From assembly GCA_052400685.1 (NCBI GenBank), contig JBQTGJ010000003.1: 64,000 bases of DNA; one strand, 5' to 3'. Shown one piece after another: positions 1 to 8,512 of the stretch (position 1 is its first letter; every line of letters starts with the position of its first letter). The translations under genes were made by a program, and so were the position numbers. The notes beneath the pieces were generated by a model, which saw only the letters and a program-made list of their open reading frames with translations, was not told the origin of the DNA and did not search any database. This stretch comes from CAZHHH01 sp052400685. Its GTDB lineage: Bacteria > Bacteroidota > Bacteroidia > Bacteroidales > Marinilabiliaceae.

Positions 1-92
1 ATGGTTCCAAACTTTATGAGGGTTTTCTTGTATTTTATGTGGCTAAAAAATGTTTATTTTGTGTTTTTATGACTTTAACTTTAAGCAATTTT

Positions 93-830
93 ATGCAAAT
101 GATTCTCAATTATCTGTTAACCCCGTTTTATTATGTCGCTTTTGGATTAACGCTGGCTATATTTCACCCTGTTCAGATGTGGGCACTTCATTTAGGCAAT
201 AGAGAGGCACATACCAATAGTGTTATAATGCTGAATAGGTTTCTAGTATTAAGTATGCGCATTATGGGGGTAAAAATGACGTTTGAAGGATTAGATAATC
301 TGCCAAACGACCGGCCCTTAATTGTGGTATCGAACCATCAGAGTTTATTTGATATACAGGCTTTTGTACACGCGTTTCGCAGGTTTCATCCCAAATTTGT
401 GGCCAAAATTGAGTTGGCACACGGTATCCCAAGCATTTCATATAATCTGCGTCATGGCGGATCGGCATTAATTGACCGTAATAATGGCAGTCAGTCCATT
501 CGCGAAATTATCCGACTGGGGCGGCTTATCGAAGCCAAAAAATATGCTGTTTGTATCTATGCCGAAGGCACCCGTAATCCATCCGGCATTGTTCAAAAAT
601 TTCAGTCGGCGGGTGTAAAAACCTTATTAAAGGCTGCACCTTCAGCGCTTGTAGTTCCTTTTGTTATTGATGGACACAACAGACTCATGAAAAATGGCTA
701 TTTTCCGCTTCAATTTGGCACTAAACTTACTTATACGGCACTACAGCCCATTGAACCCTGCCAGCGCAACGCCGAGTCGTTGGTTGAGGAATGTGAGCAA
801 CTGATAAAACTTCATTTGGGGCAAGCATAA
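93..830 (+). CDS. plsC: 1-acyl-sn-glycerol-3-phosphate acyltransferase (PlsC family)
   Basis: Transfers an acyl chain to lysophosphatidic acid to make phosphatidic acid, an inner-membrane step of phospholipid synthesis. The acyltransferase block I motif appears as NHQSLFDIQ (His about residue 82, Asp about 87) and block III as EGTRNPSG; a hydrophobic N-terminal segment suits a membrane-bound enzyme. The frame is open further upstream, with ATG codons at 39, 69, 93 and 99. I chose 93 because the peptide added upstream is short, Cys-rich and unlike this family. About 245 residues is normal. The gene converges on icd, with a shared hairpin between them. Confidence 0.88.
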   Translation: MQMILNYLLTPFYYVAFGLTLAIFHPVQMWALHLGNREAHTNSVIMLNRFLVLSMRIMGVKMTFEGLDNLPNDRPLIVVSNHQSLFDIQAFVHAFRRFHPKFVAKIELAHGIPSISYNLRHGGSALIDRNNGSQSIREIIRLGRLIEAKKYAVCIYAEGTRNPSGIVQKFQSAGVKTLLKAAPSALVVPFVIDGHNRLMKNGYFPLQFGTKLTYTALQPIEPCQRNAESLVEECEQLIKLHLGQA

Positions 831-870
831 AAAAACAAAAGCGACCATTTTAGGTCGCTCTTGTTTTTTA
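828..870. terminator. Bidirectional intrinsic terminator between plsC and icd
   Basis: A GCGACC/GGTCGC stem with an ATTTTA loop is flanked by an A-run on the left and a T-run on the right. It can therefore end transcripts of both convergent genes. It overlaps the plsC stop codon. Confidence 0.8.
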
Positions 871-884
871 TCTATATTTAAAAA

Positions 885-2111
885 CTATCTCATTTTTGCA
901 TCAAGATTTTCTTTGATGGCACTCATAAACGCCTCGGTGGTCAAATAATGCTCTTCTTTCAGCTCTTTACCATGAATGGTCAGCGCCAAATCTTTGGTCA
1001 TATTACCACTTTCAACCGTCTCAACACAAACAGATTCCAGTTTCCGTGCAAAATCAATTAAAGGCTGATTGCCATCGAGTTTACCACGAAATGCCAACCC
1101 GCGTGTCCAGGCATAGATAGATGCGATAGGATTAGTGGATGTCGGCTTTCCCTGTTGATGCATGCGAAAGTGACGAGTTACCGTGCCATGAGCTGCTTCT
1201 GCTTCCATTGTCTGACCATCGGGAGTCACCAAAACAGACGTCATAAGTCCCAAAGAACCAAAGCCCTGAGCCAGCGTATCGGATTGTACATCGCCATCGT
1301 AATTTTTACAAGCCCAAACAAATTGTCCATTCCATTTTAAGGCCGACGCCACCATGTCATCAATCAATCGGTGTTCATAAGTGATGCCCAGCTCTTTAAA
1401 TTTAGCCTCGTAATACGTTTCATAAACATTTTGAAAAATGTCTTTAAAACGGCCATCGTATTGTTTTAAAATTGTGTTTTTAGTTGAAAGGTATAAAGGC
1501 CATTTCTTGTTGATAGCCTGATTAAAACAGCTGTGTGCAAAACCAGTAATACTCTCATCGGTATTATACATTGCCATTGCCACGCCGTCACCTTCAAAAT
1601 CGTACACGTTATACGACTGAATTTCGCTGCCGTCTTCGGGGGTAAAGGTGATGGTTAGTTTGCCTTTTCCCTTGACCAGAAAATCGGTGGCGCGATACTG
1701 ATCGCCAAAAGCATGACGACCGATACAAATCGGATACTCCCATCCCGGTACCAAACGTGGTACATTTTTAATAATGATGGGTTCACGAAATACGGTACCA
1801 CCCAATATATTACGAATGGTGCCGTTGGGTGATTTCCACATTTTTTTCAGGCCGAACTCTTCCACCCGTTTCTCGTCTGGTGTGATAGTGGCACATTTAA
1901 TCCCAACATTATATTTTTGAATGGCATGTGCCGAATCAATCGTCACCTGATCATTGGTGGCATCGCGGTTTTCCATACTCAAATCATAATATTTGATATT
2001 GAGGTCGAGATAAGGCAAAATCAATTGGTCTTTAATCATTTTCCAAATGATACGTGTCATCTCATCGCCGTCGAGCTCCACAACGGGATTGGCTACTTTA
2101 ATTTTACTCAT
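885..2111 (-). CDS. icd: NADP-dependent isocitrate dehydrogenase, eukaryote-like homodimeric type
   Basis: Oxidatively decarboxylates isocitrate to 2-oxoglutarate in the TCA cycle and yields NADPH. The 408-residue length and the N-terminal block (PVVELDGDEMTRIIW, then SPNGTIRNILGGTVFREPI) are those of the cytosolic/mitochondrial IDH1/IDH2 type, not the E. coli Icd type. The substrate-binding SPNGTIRN stretch and the arginine of FREP are present, as is the metal-binding IDDMVA region. It starts at ATG and no longer frame is sensible. It is transcribed alone, convergent with plsC. Confidence 0.95.
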   Translation of the reverse strand: MSKIKVANPVVELDGDEMTRIIWKMIKDQLILPYLDLNIKYYDLSMENRDATNDQVTIDSAHAIQKYNVGIKCATITPDEKRVEEFGLKKMWKSPNGTIRNILGGTVFREPIIIKNVPRLVPGWEYPICIGRHAFGDQYRATDFLVKGKGKLTITFTPEDGSEIQSYNVYDFEGDGVAMAMYNTDESITGFAHSCFNQAINKKWPLYLSTKNTILKQYDGRFKDIFQNVYETYYEAKFKELGITYEHRLIDDMVASALKWNGQFVWACKNYDGDVQSDTLAQGFGSLGLMTSVLVTPDGQTMEAEAAHGTVTRHFRMHQQGKPTSTNPIASIYAWTRGLAFRGKLDGNQPLIDFARKLESVCVETVESGNMTKDLALTIHGKELKEEHYLTTEAFMSAIKENLDAKMR

Positions 2112-2319
2112 GTTCGGTGAATTTTTAAGATATGGTAATACGCTTTTAATTTTCCTATTTTTCTTCTGAAGAAACAGAATGTTAACGGTTTGGGTATGGT
2201 TTCGTTGGCAATTTCATAGCTCTTACTTATCAAGTTGCAGAATATTAAAATTTGAAATACAAACGCTAGCAAACCTCCTATCCGCCAATGAACTATACCC
2301 GTTGTTGTGCTTATGTGGC

Positions 2320-2634
2320 TTATGCAGCAACTTCAATTCCAGTCTTTTTTATCTCAACAACAAAAGGATTTCCGGAATTAAAGTCATCATGAGATATTGG
2401 GTGTGGTTCAATCCTTGAATCAATCTGCGCTGCTAATAACATTAATTGAACCTGAATATCAAATCGTCTTGAATCATCCAAACTTGTAAAAATCAATGCT
2501 ACGTCAATATCACTATCATCTGTTGATTTTCCTTTAGCGTATGAACCAAACAGATAGACACTCTCAATATCAGAGAATTTTGCCTTAATTAAATCCAAAT
2601 ATTTACCTATTGTGATATCAATGTTTTTATCCAT
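2320..2634 (-). CDS. Minimal nucleotidyltransferase (MNT), putative antitoxin of a HEPN/MNT pair
   Basis: A 104-residue protein of the DNA polymerase beta-like nucleotidyltransferase fold. The signature GS-x10-DxD is visible as GSYAKGKSTDDSDIDVALI. In known HEPN/MNT toxin-antitoxin systems the MNT partner AMPylates or otherwise neutralises the HEPN protein; that role is inferred here. The frame extends ten codons further upstream, but I prefer the ATG at 2634, which gives the typical N-terminus MDKNIDITIG and a 28-base overlap with the HEPN gene, implying translational coupling. Confidence 0.8.
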   Translation of the reverse strand: MDKNIDITIGKYLDLIKAKFSDIESVYLFGSYAKGKSTDDSDIDVALIFTSLDDSRRFDIQVQLMLLAAQIDSRIEPHPISHDDFNSGNPFVVEIKKTGIEVAA

Positions 2635-3014
2635 GGTCTTAGGTCTTTTAGTTTTATAATCCACTCAGAAGTAAATTCAGGAGTGCATTGATTCTTAAAA
2701 CTCATCTTATAATCATCGTATCTAGCATTGATGTTAAATGCCGTAATAGTCACAAGTTGCTCTTTTTTATCATTGGTTAATTTCAAATCCGCTTTTTCAG
2801 CAAGCCGCAATAGATTATGAATAAAGGGTGGATAATCTGATTTAACCTTGACATAATAGGCTTTTAACAATTTCTCAATCATTAAATGACCAATGAACAA
2901 AGACCAACTAAATCGTTTTGAATCGAACATTGCAATCATTGTCTCAAAATCGTCATCTGAGCCATCAATCCAGTATTTAATTAATTTATCCGTATTTATA
3001 TCCTTATTTTCCAT
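2607..3014 (-). CDS. HEPN domain protein, partner of the MNT gene
   Basis: A 135-residue all-helical protein. A helix-rich core around FIGHLMIEKLLKAYYVKV, followed by FIHNLLRLAEKADL and NARYDDYKMSF, matches the HEPN family usually encoded next to MNT proteins (COG2250-like). The canonical HEPN RNase motif R-x4-6-H is not visible: the conserved Arg of ARYDDY is not followed by His. It may therefore be a non-nuclease HEPN, or act only as a partner of the nucleotidyltransferase. It is first in a two-gene operon, with a promoter-like sequence immediately upstream. Confidence 0.75.
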   Translation of the reverse strand: MENKDINTDKLIKYWIDGSDDDFETMIAMFDSKRFSWSLFIGHLMIEKLLKAYYVKVKSDYPPFIHNLLRLAEKADLKLTNDKKEQLVTITAFNINARYDDYKMSFKNQCTPEFTSEWIIKLKDLRPWIKTLISQ

Positions 3015-3019
3015 TATCC

Positions 3020-3047
3020 CAAAAGTACGAAAATATCATTAATCCAA
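3020..3047 (-). promoter_or_regulatory. Bacteroidota-type promoter of the HEPN/MNT operon
   Basis: On the minus strand a TTG at 3047-3045 is followed after 17 bases by TACTTTTG (3027-3020), matching TAnnTTTG. The -7 box ends only six bases before the HEPN ATG, so the transcript would be almost leaderless, or a later start is used. Confidence 0.5.
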
Positions 3048-3116
3048 GTTATGAGCTTAATACGAAATGCTTTTTTGCCATTAAACACAACAACTGGTTA
3101 ACGCAAATTGTTTAAT

Positions 3117-4816
3117 CTAATTGATATCAAGATTAAACTTTTCTTTTAATGTTTTTAACGCCGGATTTTTTAACATCATCGCATTCAGTTTATCTGCCGC
3201 CGTAAATACTTTCGTGGAAGTGCCTTTTTCTTCCTTTTTTACAATAATATTTAAGTCGATGCGACTATTATTTAAATCCTTCCGCAAAAATAACAACAAA
3301 TTGGTTTTATCCTTCAACAATTCATTTTCCTGAATTCGGGTATTCACCTCTATTTTGATGGTTTCCTGTCCTTCCAATGTGGGAAAATGGTTGCTGACAA
3401 TACTGAAAAGTCGCGGGTTACTTTGCTCGATTATATTCGCATATTTCTTCCATGAAGACTTTAGATGACTTGCGTCAATAGATTTATTTTCTGTTATTAA
3501 TGGTGTAGCACCATTATTTTCTTCAGAACTATTTTTTTGAGGGGATGAAGCCGAAGGCGTCCGGTTTATTAAATTTTTGATCGAAACAGAAGCAATACCC
3601 GGTTTAGGAGTCGCACTGCTTCCGCCGACAGCCGGCGAAGCAGGAATAACTGTTCGTGAAGCCGTGATTGCAGGAGTCTTATTCTGAGCTGCTTTCTTTT
3701 TTGCTAACTCAATAGCTTTTTTTTTTCAGTAAAGATGCGCGACAGACTCAGCAACGCAAATTCAATGTGCAGACGCTTATTTCGTGCCATGCGGTATTGC
3801 AAGTCACATTTGGTAGCAATGTCGAGTGCCGTATACAAAAAATCAGTATCGCACTGTTTTGCCTGAGCTGCATATCGTTCCTTAATTGAAGTTCCTACTT
3901 CAAGTAATTGTACAGTTTTAGGATCTTTACACATCATTAAATCACGCAAATGGCTGCTTAATCCATTAATAAAATGACTACCCTCAAAACCGTGTTGCAA
4001 AATATCGTTATAAATAAGAAGTGCACTGGTACTGTCTTCTTTCAGAAACGCTTCTACCAGGCGAAAATAATAGTCGTAATCCAACACATTCAGGTTATCG
4101 ATGACCTGCTGATAGGAGATATTTTTTCCTGAAAAAGCAACAATCTGGTCGAAAATGGACAACGCATCCCGCATGGCCCCATCGGCCTTTGTTGCAATGA
4201 CGTTTAGGGCATCATCTTCGGCTGTTATACCTTCTTTTGATGCTACATATTTAAGATATTGAACAGCCGTTTCAACCGAAATGCGGTTAAAATCAAACGT
4301 CTGACACCGGGATAAAATCGTTGGTAATATTTTATGTTTTTCGGTGGTTGCTAAAATAAAAATGGCATGATGTGGCGGTTCTTCCAATGTTTTAAGAAAA
4401 GCATTAAAAGCAGCCTGCGACAGCATATGTACCTCGTCGATAATATATACACTGTACTTGCCCATTTGCGGTGGAATACGTACTTTGTCGGTCAACAGTC
4501 TGATGTCCTCCACCGAGTTGTTACTGGCAGCATCTAATTCATGAATATTGTATGAACGGTTTTCGTTAAACGCTTTGCACGATTCACATTCGTTACACGG
4601 TTCAAAATCGTCGGTGATGTTTTGACAATTAATGGTTTTTGCAAAAATACGTGCACACGTTGTCTTTCCCACACCTCGTGGCCCACAAAACAGGTAGGCG
4701 TGAGCCAGCTGCTTATTTTTTATGGCATTTTTAAGTGTTGCCGTTATATTTCCCTGTCCTTCAACAGAACTAAAGGTCGATGGACGATATTTCCGGGCTG
4801 AGACAATGTATTCCAT
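3117..4816 (-). CDS. dnaX: DNA polymerase III subunit tau, requiring a -1 shift at an A10 run
   Basis: Tau is the clamp-loader ATPase that also tethers polymerase and helicase. Residues 1-360 or so are the shared gamma part. Past the A10 run at 3717-3726, the -1 frame continues without a stop for about 200 codons as KKKAIELAKKKAAQNKTPA, then a Pro/Ser/Thr-rich linker and a compact C-terminal domain ending at 3117. This is the expected tau architecture: linker, then a polymerase-binding domain. I translated the region base by base, and a single -1 slip (or one extra A) joins the two halves into about 566 residues. Either the cell makes tau by ribosomal or transcriptional slippage, or one A is missing from the assembly. 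Confidence 0.75.
3704..4816 (-). CDS. dnaX: DNA polymerase III subunit gamma (zero-frame product of dnaX)
   Basis: AAA+ clamp-loader ATPase. Walker A is GPRGVGKTT at about residues 45-53, a zinc module uses Cys64, Cys74, Cys77 and Cys80, Walker B is IIDEVH at about 125-130, and the sensor 1/SRC region reads LSRCQTFDF. The zero frame ends with TEKKKLLS and TAG shortly after the A10 run, giving about 370 residues, the size of a gamma-like short form. I placed the start at 4816 (MEYIVSARKYRPSTF), the family's usual N-terminus; twelve more codons upstream are open but not conserved. In E. coli the zero frame encodes tau; here it encodes the short form. Confidence 0.9.
   Translation of the reverse strand: MEYIVSARKYRPSTFSSVEGQGNITATLKNAIKNKQLAHAYLFCGPRGVGKTTCARIFAKTINCQNITDDFEPCNECESCKAFNENRSYNIHELDAASNNSVEDIRLLTDKVRIPPQMGKYSVYIIDEVHMLSQAAFNAFLKTLEEPPHHAIFILATTEKHKILPTILSRCQTFDFNRISVETAVQYLKYVASKEGITAEDDALNVIATKADGAMRDALSIFDQIVAFSGKNISYQQVIDNLNVLDYDYYFRLVEAFLKEDSTSALLIYNDILQHGFEGSHFINGLSSHLRDLMMCKDPKTVQLLEVGTSIKERYAAQAKQCDTDFLYTALDIATKCDLQYRMARNKRLHIEFALLSLSRIFTEKKKLLS
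3716..3726 (-). promoter_or_regulatory. dnaX: Slippery A10-G frameshift site in dnaX
   Basis: Ten consecutive A followed by G on the coding strand (GAA AAA AAA AAG in the zero frame). It includes the A-AAA-AAG heptamer known from enterobacterial dnaX and is as long as the A-run used for transcriptional slippage in Thermus dnaX. A weak 4-bp hairpin (GCTA/TAGC) follows directly. Confidence 0.7.
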
Positions 4817-4870
4817 AGTTTCAATGACTGCTATTTTTTTAAGCAGCTTCACAAAGATAAAAAAATTCTG

Positions 4871-6496
4871 CTATTCGTATTCCTCCGACATGAAAACCAT
4901 GCGACCGAAATTTGTGGCACGGCTGTTAACGATGCGCAATAAATTAATGAGCTCCATGTGTACCTTGCTCGATTCCAGCGATTGCGTCTGTGGTTTAAAC
5001 AGACGTTTATAATGTTCGCGTTCGAGCTCAAAAGCCCTGGTTGCATATTTGCGATATTTCATTTTCATTTTAAGCGCATCCGACGGATTCCAGTCGTGCA
5101 TCAAAATCAGCGCCCGCTCCAATTGCTTCAGGCTTCGTTGATGATATTCAATCAATTCTTTCTGACCCTGTTCCGAAAATTTAATATTCCTGTTGAGCCA
5201 TGTTTCGGCCTGCCGGGAAATATTTACGGATACCACGTCGGCAATCTGCTCCAATTCATTTATCACATGCAGCATTCTAAAAATCTCTTCTCCCCATTGC
5301 TCCATTGGGTGTCCGTCGTTCAGACGAACCATAAACTGGTTAATTTCATCGCGGTAAAAATCGGTTTTTTCTTCCCACGCTTTGATTTTATCCAGCGACT
5401 TTTCGTCTCGTTGAATAAACGGACGCAGACAAACTTTTACCATGCTGTAAACCACCTCACCCATATCCTGCACCTCTTTTTGAAGAAAAGGCATTGATAG
5501 CTCCGGCGATTTTAACAAATCGTTATTTAGGTACTGCAACGAAAAACGATGTTGTTTTTTGGGCAAAGGGACTATTTTTGCAGCAATTTTTCCAATGAAG
5601 GAGGTAAAAGGCAACATTGTGAAAGCCATTACCACATTAAAAATGGTGTGTGCATTGGCCAACAACCTAGCACTGGCAGCCGAATTTCCGGTTATAAAGG
5701 TGGTGAATTCACCCCACGGATGAATGAACCAGATAAACAGCATAGCGCCAAAAACACGAAATAAGGCATTGGCTACGGCTAATTTTCGTCCTTGATGACT
5801 GGCCGTCAGTGCAGCCAATAAGGCCGTTACGGTGGTTCCTATATTGGTCCCCAATATTAAAGGTAAAGATGCTTCAAAACTTATTAAACCACTATTTACC
5901 AGCGTTATAAGGATACCAATAAAAGCAGCACTGCTTTGTATGGCCGCCGTTAATAGCATCCCTACAAGGAGTCCGGCCCATGGTCGCTCAAGGTGCGTTA
6001 ACAGTTCTACAAATTGGGGCATATCGCGTAATGGTGACATGCCATCCGACATCAAACGCATCCCGAAAAATAGAACCCCGAATCCAAGTATTAGTTGACC
6101 TAAATGACTCCAACGTCCTTTGGTAAAGGATTTTATGAAAAAACCAAAACCCACAAACATCAACGCATACTGCCCCACGTTGAAAGAAATGAGCTGCGTT
6201 GTAATGGTTGTCCCGATGCCGGTTCCCAAAACCACCGGCAAAGTCTGAGTGAATGTAATGAGTGAGGCATCAATGAAACCGATAAGGACCACCGATGCAG
6301 CACTACTACTTTGAAACAGAAGGGTTAACAGTATTCCAAACCCCACTCCACCGGTTTTTGTTTTTAAAAAGCCATCCAACAGATGACGCAATCGATGCCC
6401 GGCCATCTTTTTTGTTCCGGAACTCAATAGTTCCATCCCTAATAAAAAGAGCCCTAATCCACCAATGACGTTTATAATGATAAATAAAATATCCAC
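4871..6496 (-). CDS. Na/Pi cotransporter family protein with PhoU-like C-terminal domain
   Basis: Inner-membrane protein. The N-terminal ~330 residues hold two inverted Na/Pi-cotransporter repeats marked by QSSSA and QSSAA, with GTGIGTT and GTNIGTT motifs. The cytoplasmic C-terminal ~200 residues are helical and PhoU-like. The family imports phosphate with sodium (NptA/YjbB type). The frame is open from a TTG at 6520, but a TAAATTTG -7 box at 6532-6525 would leave no leader. I therefore prefer the GTG at 6496, which begins MDILFIIINVIGG at the first membrane segment (about 541 residues). It is 54 bases upstream of dnaX. Confidence 0.87.
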   Translation of the reverse strand: MDILFIIINVIGGLGLFLLGMELLSSGTKKMAGHRLRHLLDGFLKTKTGGVGFGILLTLLFQSSSAASVVLIGFIDASLITFTQTLPVVLGTGIGTTITTQLISFNVGQYALMFVGFGFFIKSFTKGRWSHLGQLILGFGVLFFGMRLMSDGMSPLRDMPQFVELLTHLERPWAGLLVGMLLTAAIQSSAAFIGILITLVNSGLISFEASLPLILGTNIGTTVTALLAALTASHQGRKLAVANALFRVFGAMLFIWFIHPWGEFTTFITGNSAASARLLANAHTIFNVVMAFTMLPFTSFIGKIAAKIVPLPKKQHRFSLQYLNNDLLKSPELSMPFLQKEVQDMGEVVYSMVKVCLRPFIQRDEKSLDKIKAWEEKTDFYRDEINQFMVRLNDGHPMEQWGEEIFRMLHVINELEQIADVVSVNISRQAETWLNRNIKFSEQGQKELIEYHQRSLKQLERALILMHDWNPSDALKMKMKYRKYATRAFELEREHYKRLFKPQTQSLESSKVHMELINLLRIVNSRATNFGRMVFMSEEYE

Positions 6497-6524
6497 AATC
6501 AACCTTTTTTGAAATAACAAGCGA

Positions 6525-6532
6525 CAAATTTA
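6525..6532 (-). promoter_or_regulatory. -7 promoter box of the Na/Pi cotransporter gene
   Basis: TAAATTTG on the minus strand matches TAnnTTTG, about 30 bases before the chosen GTG start. No clear -33 TTG is visible at the usual spacing. Confidence 0.35.
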
Positions 6533-6793
6533 ACAGGAAGTTGCATATTTGGCATGTTCTTTTCTGGGAATTGAGCGAAAAAGTAAAAAATAATGAACTG
6601 TTTCGTGGTTCATATTCATTGATGATTAAATTCTAAATAAAACTGAATTTATGAATTTTAATCAGCGCAATGACCATTAACGAAAATAGAGGATGAAACG
6701 GAACTCAAGGCTCCAGATAACCAAAAAATATTGTTTTGCTCAAAAGGGACAAGCAAAAATTTCAAAATTTCAATAATTTCAAATTCGGCCGTT

Positions 6794-7225
6794 ATGAAAC
6801 GAATTATTCAATTAACAGCTATTATCAGCATATTGGTAACCGCCTGTGTTACAACTCAAAAAATAAGTTTACAGCCCGATACGCTCAAGGGAAACTGGGA
6901 AATGGCTAAATGGCAGGATTTTAATGATCTGTCACAAATTTTTCCTTCAGGAGTGCCCACTTTGACTTTTAGCGATTCAACGGTAGCCGGATACAATGGT
7001 TGTAACCGTATGCAAGGATCATATATTGTCAACCGTTACAACAGCCGCCTTCAAATTATCCGTATGGTATCCACAAAAATGTTTTGCCGTGGGGTTGCAG
7101 AAGCTGAGTTTGTAAATGCCCTGTCGCGGGTTAACACCTATCGTATTTCAGAACCCTTTTTATATTTGCTGAATAGCAACACCCAAATTGCTGTTTTTCA
7201 GCGTACATCACCAATCGGCCAATAA
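6794..7225 (+). CDS. META-domain (HslJ-like) lipoprotein
   Basis: A 143-residue exported lipoprotein. The N-terminus MKRIIQLTAIISILVTAC is a type II signal with lipobox VTAC (lipidated Cys about 18). The rest matches the META domain: LKGNWEMAKW, then PTLTFSDSTVAGYNGCNRMQGSY, then MVSTKMFCRG. META proteins are linked to heat shock, novobiocin resistance and secretion of motility factors; no precise reaction is known. I chose the ATG at 6794, since the open frame upstream of it lacks a signal. Its last 18 bases overlap the 3' end of convergent rimO. Confidence 0.82.
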   Translation: MKRIIQLTAIISILVTACVTTQKISLQPDTLKGNWEMAKWQDFNDLSQIFPSGVPTLTFSDSTVAGYNGCNRMQGSYIVNRYNSRLQIIRMVSTKMFCRGVAEAEFVNALSRVNTYRISEPFLYLLNSNTQIAVFQRTSPIGQ

Positions 7226-8500
7226 ATCGTAGTCCTCAGCCCCATTAATGGTAACCTCGTAAAATTGACCTATCTGCATTGGTTTATCGGTGCTTATCAA
7301 TACTTCTGGATCTACTTCAGGGCTATCAAACTGAGTACGCCCCACATAAAAGTCAGCTTCCTTGCGATCGATAATTACTTTTTGTGTTGAACCAATTTTA
7401 TTTTCATTCAGTTCACGACTAATGTTACTTTGAAGCTCCATAATAATGTTGGCCCGATCTTGCTTAACTTCATCCGGGACATTGTCGTCATACATTTTAT
7501 AAGCATAGGTATCTTCTTCATGAGAATATGGAAAAACGCCCAGCCGGTCAAATTTTTGTGAAATAACAAAATCTTTCAATGCTTCAAAATCAGCTTCTGT
7601 TTCATTGGGATGTCCTGTAATAAGTGTGGTGCGCAAATGAATACCCGGCACTTTCGCCCTAAACTGGCGAATAAGATCTAACGTTTCAGCTTTGGTAACA
7701 TTACGACGCATACTTTTCAGCATCGGATCGGAAATGTGCTGAAAGGCAATATCCAAATAATTACAAACTTTAGGATTATTGGCCATTACATCCAAAACAT
7801 CCGACGGGAATCCGGCCGGATAGGCATAATGTAACCTAATCCATTCAATTCCCTCCACTTTTGAAAGTTCCTGAATCAACGGTGCCAGCATTCGTTTTTT
7901 GTAGATATCCAGACCATAGTAAGTAAGCTCCTGTGCAATCACCTGTAATTCCTTCACACCTTTGGATGCCAGCAACTTAGTTTCTTCCACCAAACTTTCA
8001 ATGGTTCGGGACTTATGTTTGCCGGTAATGAGAGGAATGGCGCAATATGAACAAGTGCGGTCACATCCTTCTGATATTTTCAAATAAGCGTAATGGTCCG
8101 GCGTAGTAAGAGAACGCTCGTTTCGTAAATCGGCTCGGTAAACCAGACCCAAATCAGCGATCAAATCCTTCCAGTTAAATTTGCCATAAAACTGATCTAC
8201 TTCTGGAATTTCAGTTCCAAGTTGCTCGAAATAGCGTTGCGACAGACAGCCCATCACCAACAATTTTTCTATATCGCCCTGTTTGCGGGCTTCGGCAAAA
8301 CGAAGAATCATATCGATGGACTCTTCCTTGGCATCACCAATAAACCCACAGGTATTAATCACGACAATGTCGCCCGTTGGATTGGGAGAATCATGTTCCA
8401 CTCTGAAACCACTTGCCTCAAATTGCTTGATTAACAATTCCGAATCGACCAGGTTTTTTGAACAACCCAGAGTGATAACATCAACCTTTTTTTGCCCCAT
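7208..8500 (-). CDS. rimO: Ribosomal protein uS12 Asp methylthiotransferase RimO
   Basis: Radical-SAM enzyme that adds a methylthio group to the conserved aspartate of ribosomal protein S12. An N-terminal UPF0004 domain starts VDVITLGCSKNLVDSE, with its cluster cysteines. The radical-SAM CxxxCxxC motif is CDRTCSYCAIPLITGKHKSR, and a TRAM domain ends the protein. The 430-residue length is standard. The LGCSKNLVDSE signature separates RimO from MiaB. It lies 12 bases downstream of ftsY and is probably cotranscribed with it. Confidence 0.95.
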   Translation of the reverse strand: MGQKKVDVITLGCSKNLVDSELLIKQFEASGFRVEHDSPNPTGDIVVINTCGFIGDAKEESIDMILRFAEARKQGDIEKLLVMGCLSQRYFEQLGTEIPEVDQFYGKFNWKDLIADLGLVYRADLRNERSLTTPDHYAYLKISEGCDRTCSYCAIPLITGKHKSRTIESLVEETKLLASKGVKELQVIAQELTYYGLDIYKKRMLAPLIQELSKVEGIEWIRLHYAYPAGFPSDVLDVMANNPKVCNYLDIAFQHISDPMLKSMRRNVTKAETLDLIRQFRAKVPGIHLRTTLITGHPNETEADFEALKDFVISQKFDRLGVFPYSHEEDTYAYKMYDDNVPDEVKQDRANIIMELQSNISRELNENKIGSTQKVIIDRKEADFYVGRTQFDSPEVDPEVLISTDKPMQIGQFYEVTINGAEDYDLLADW

Positions 8501-8512
8501 TGTTTAAATTAA

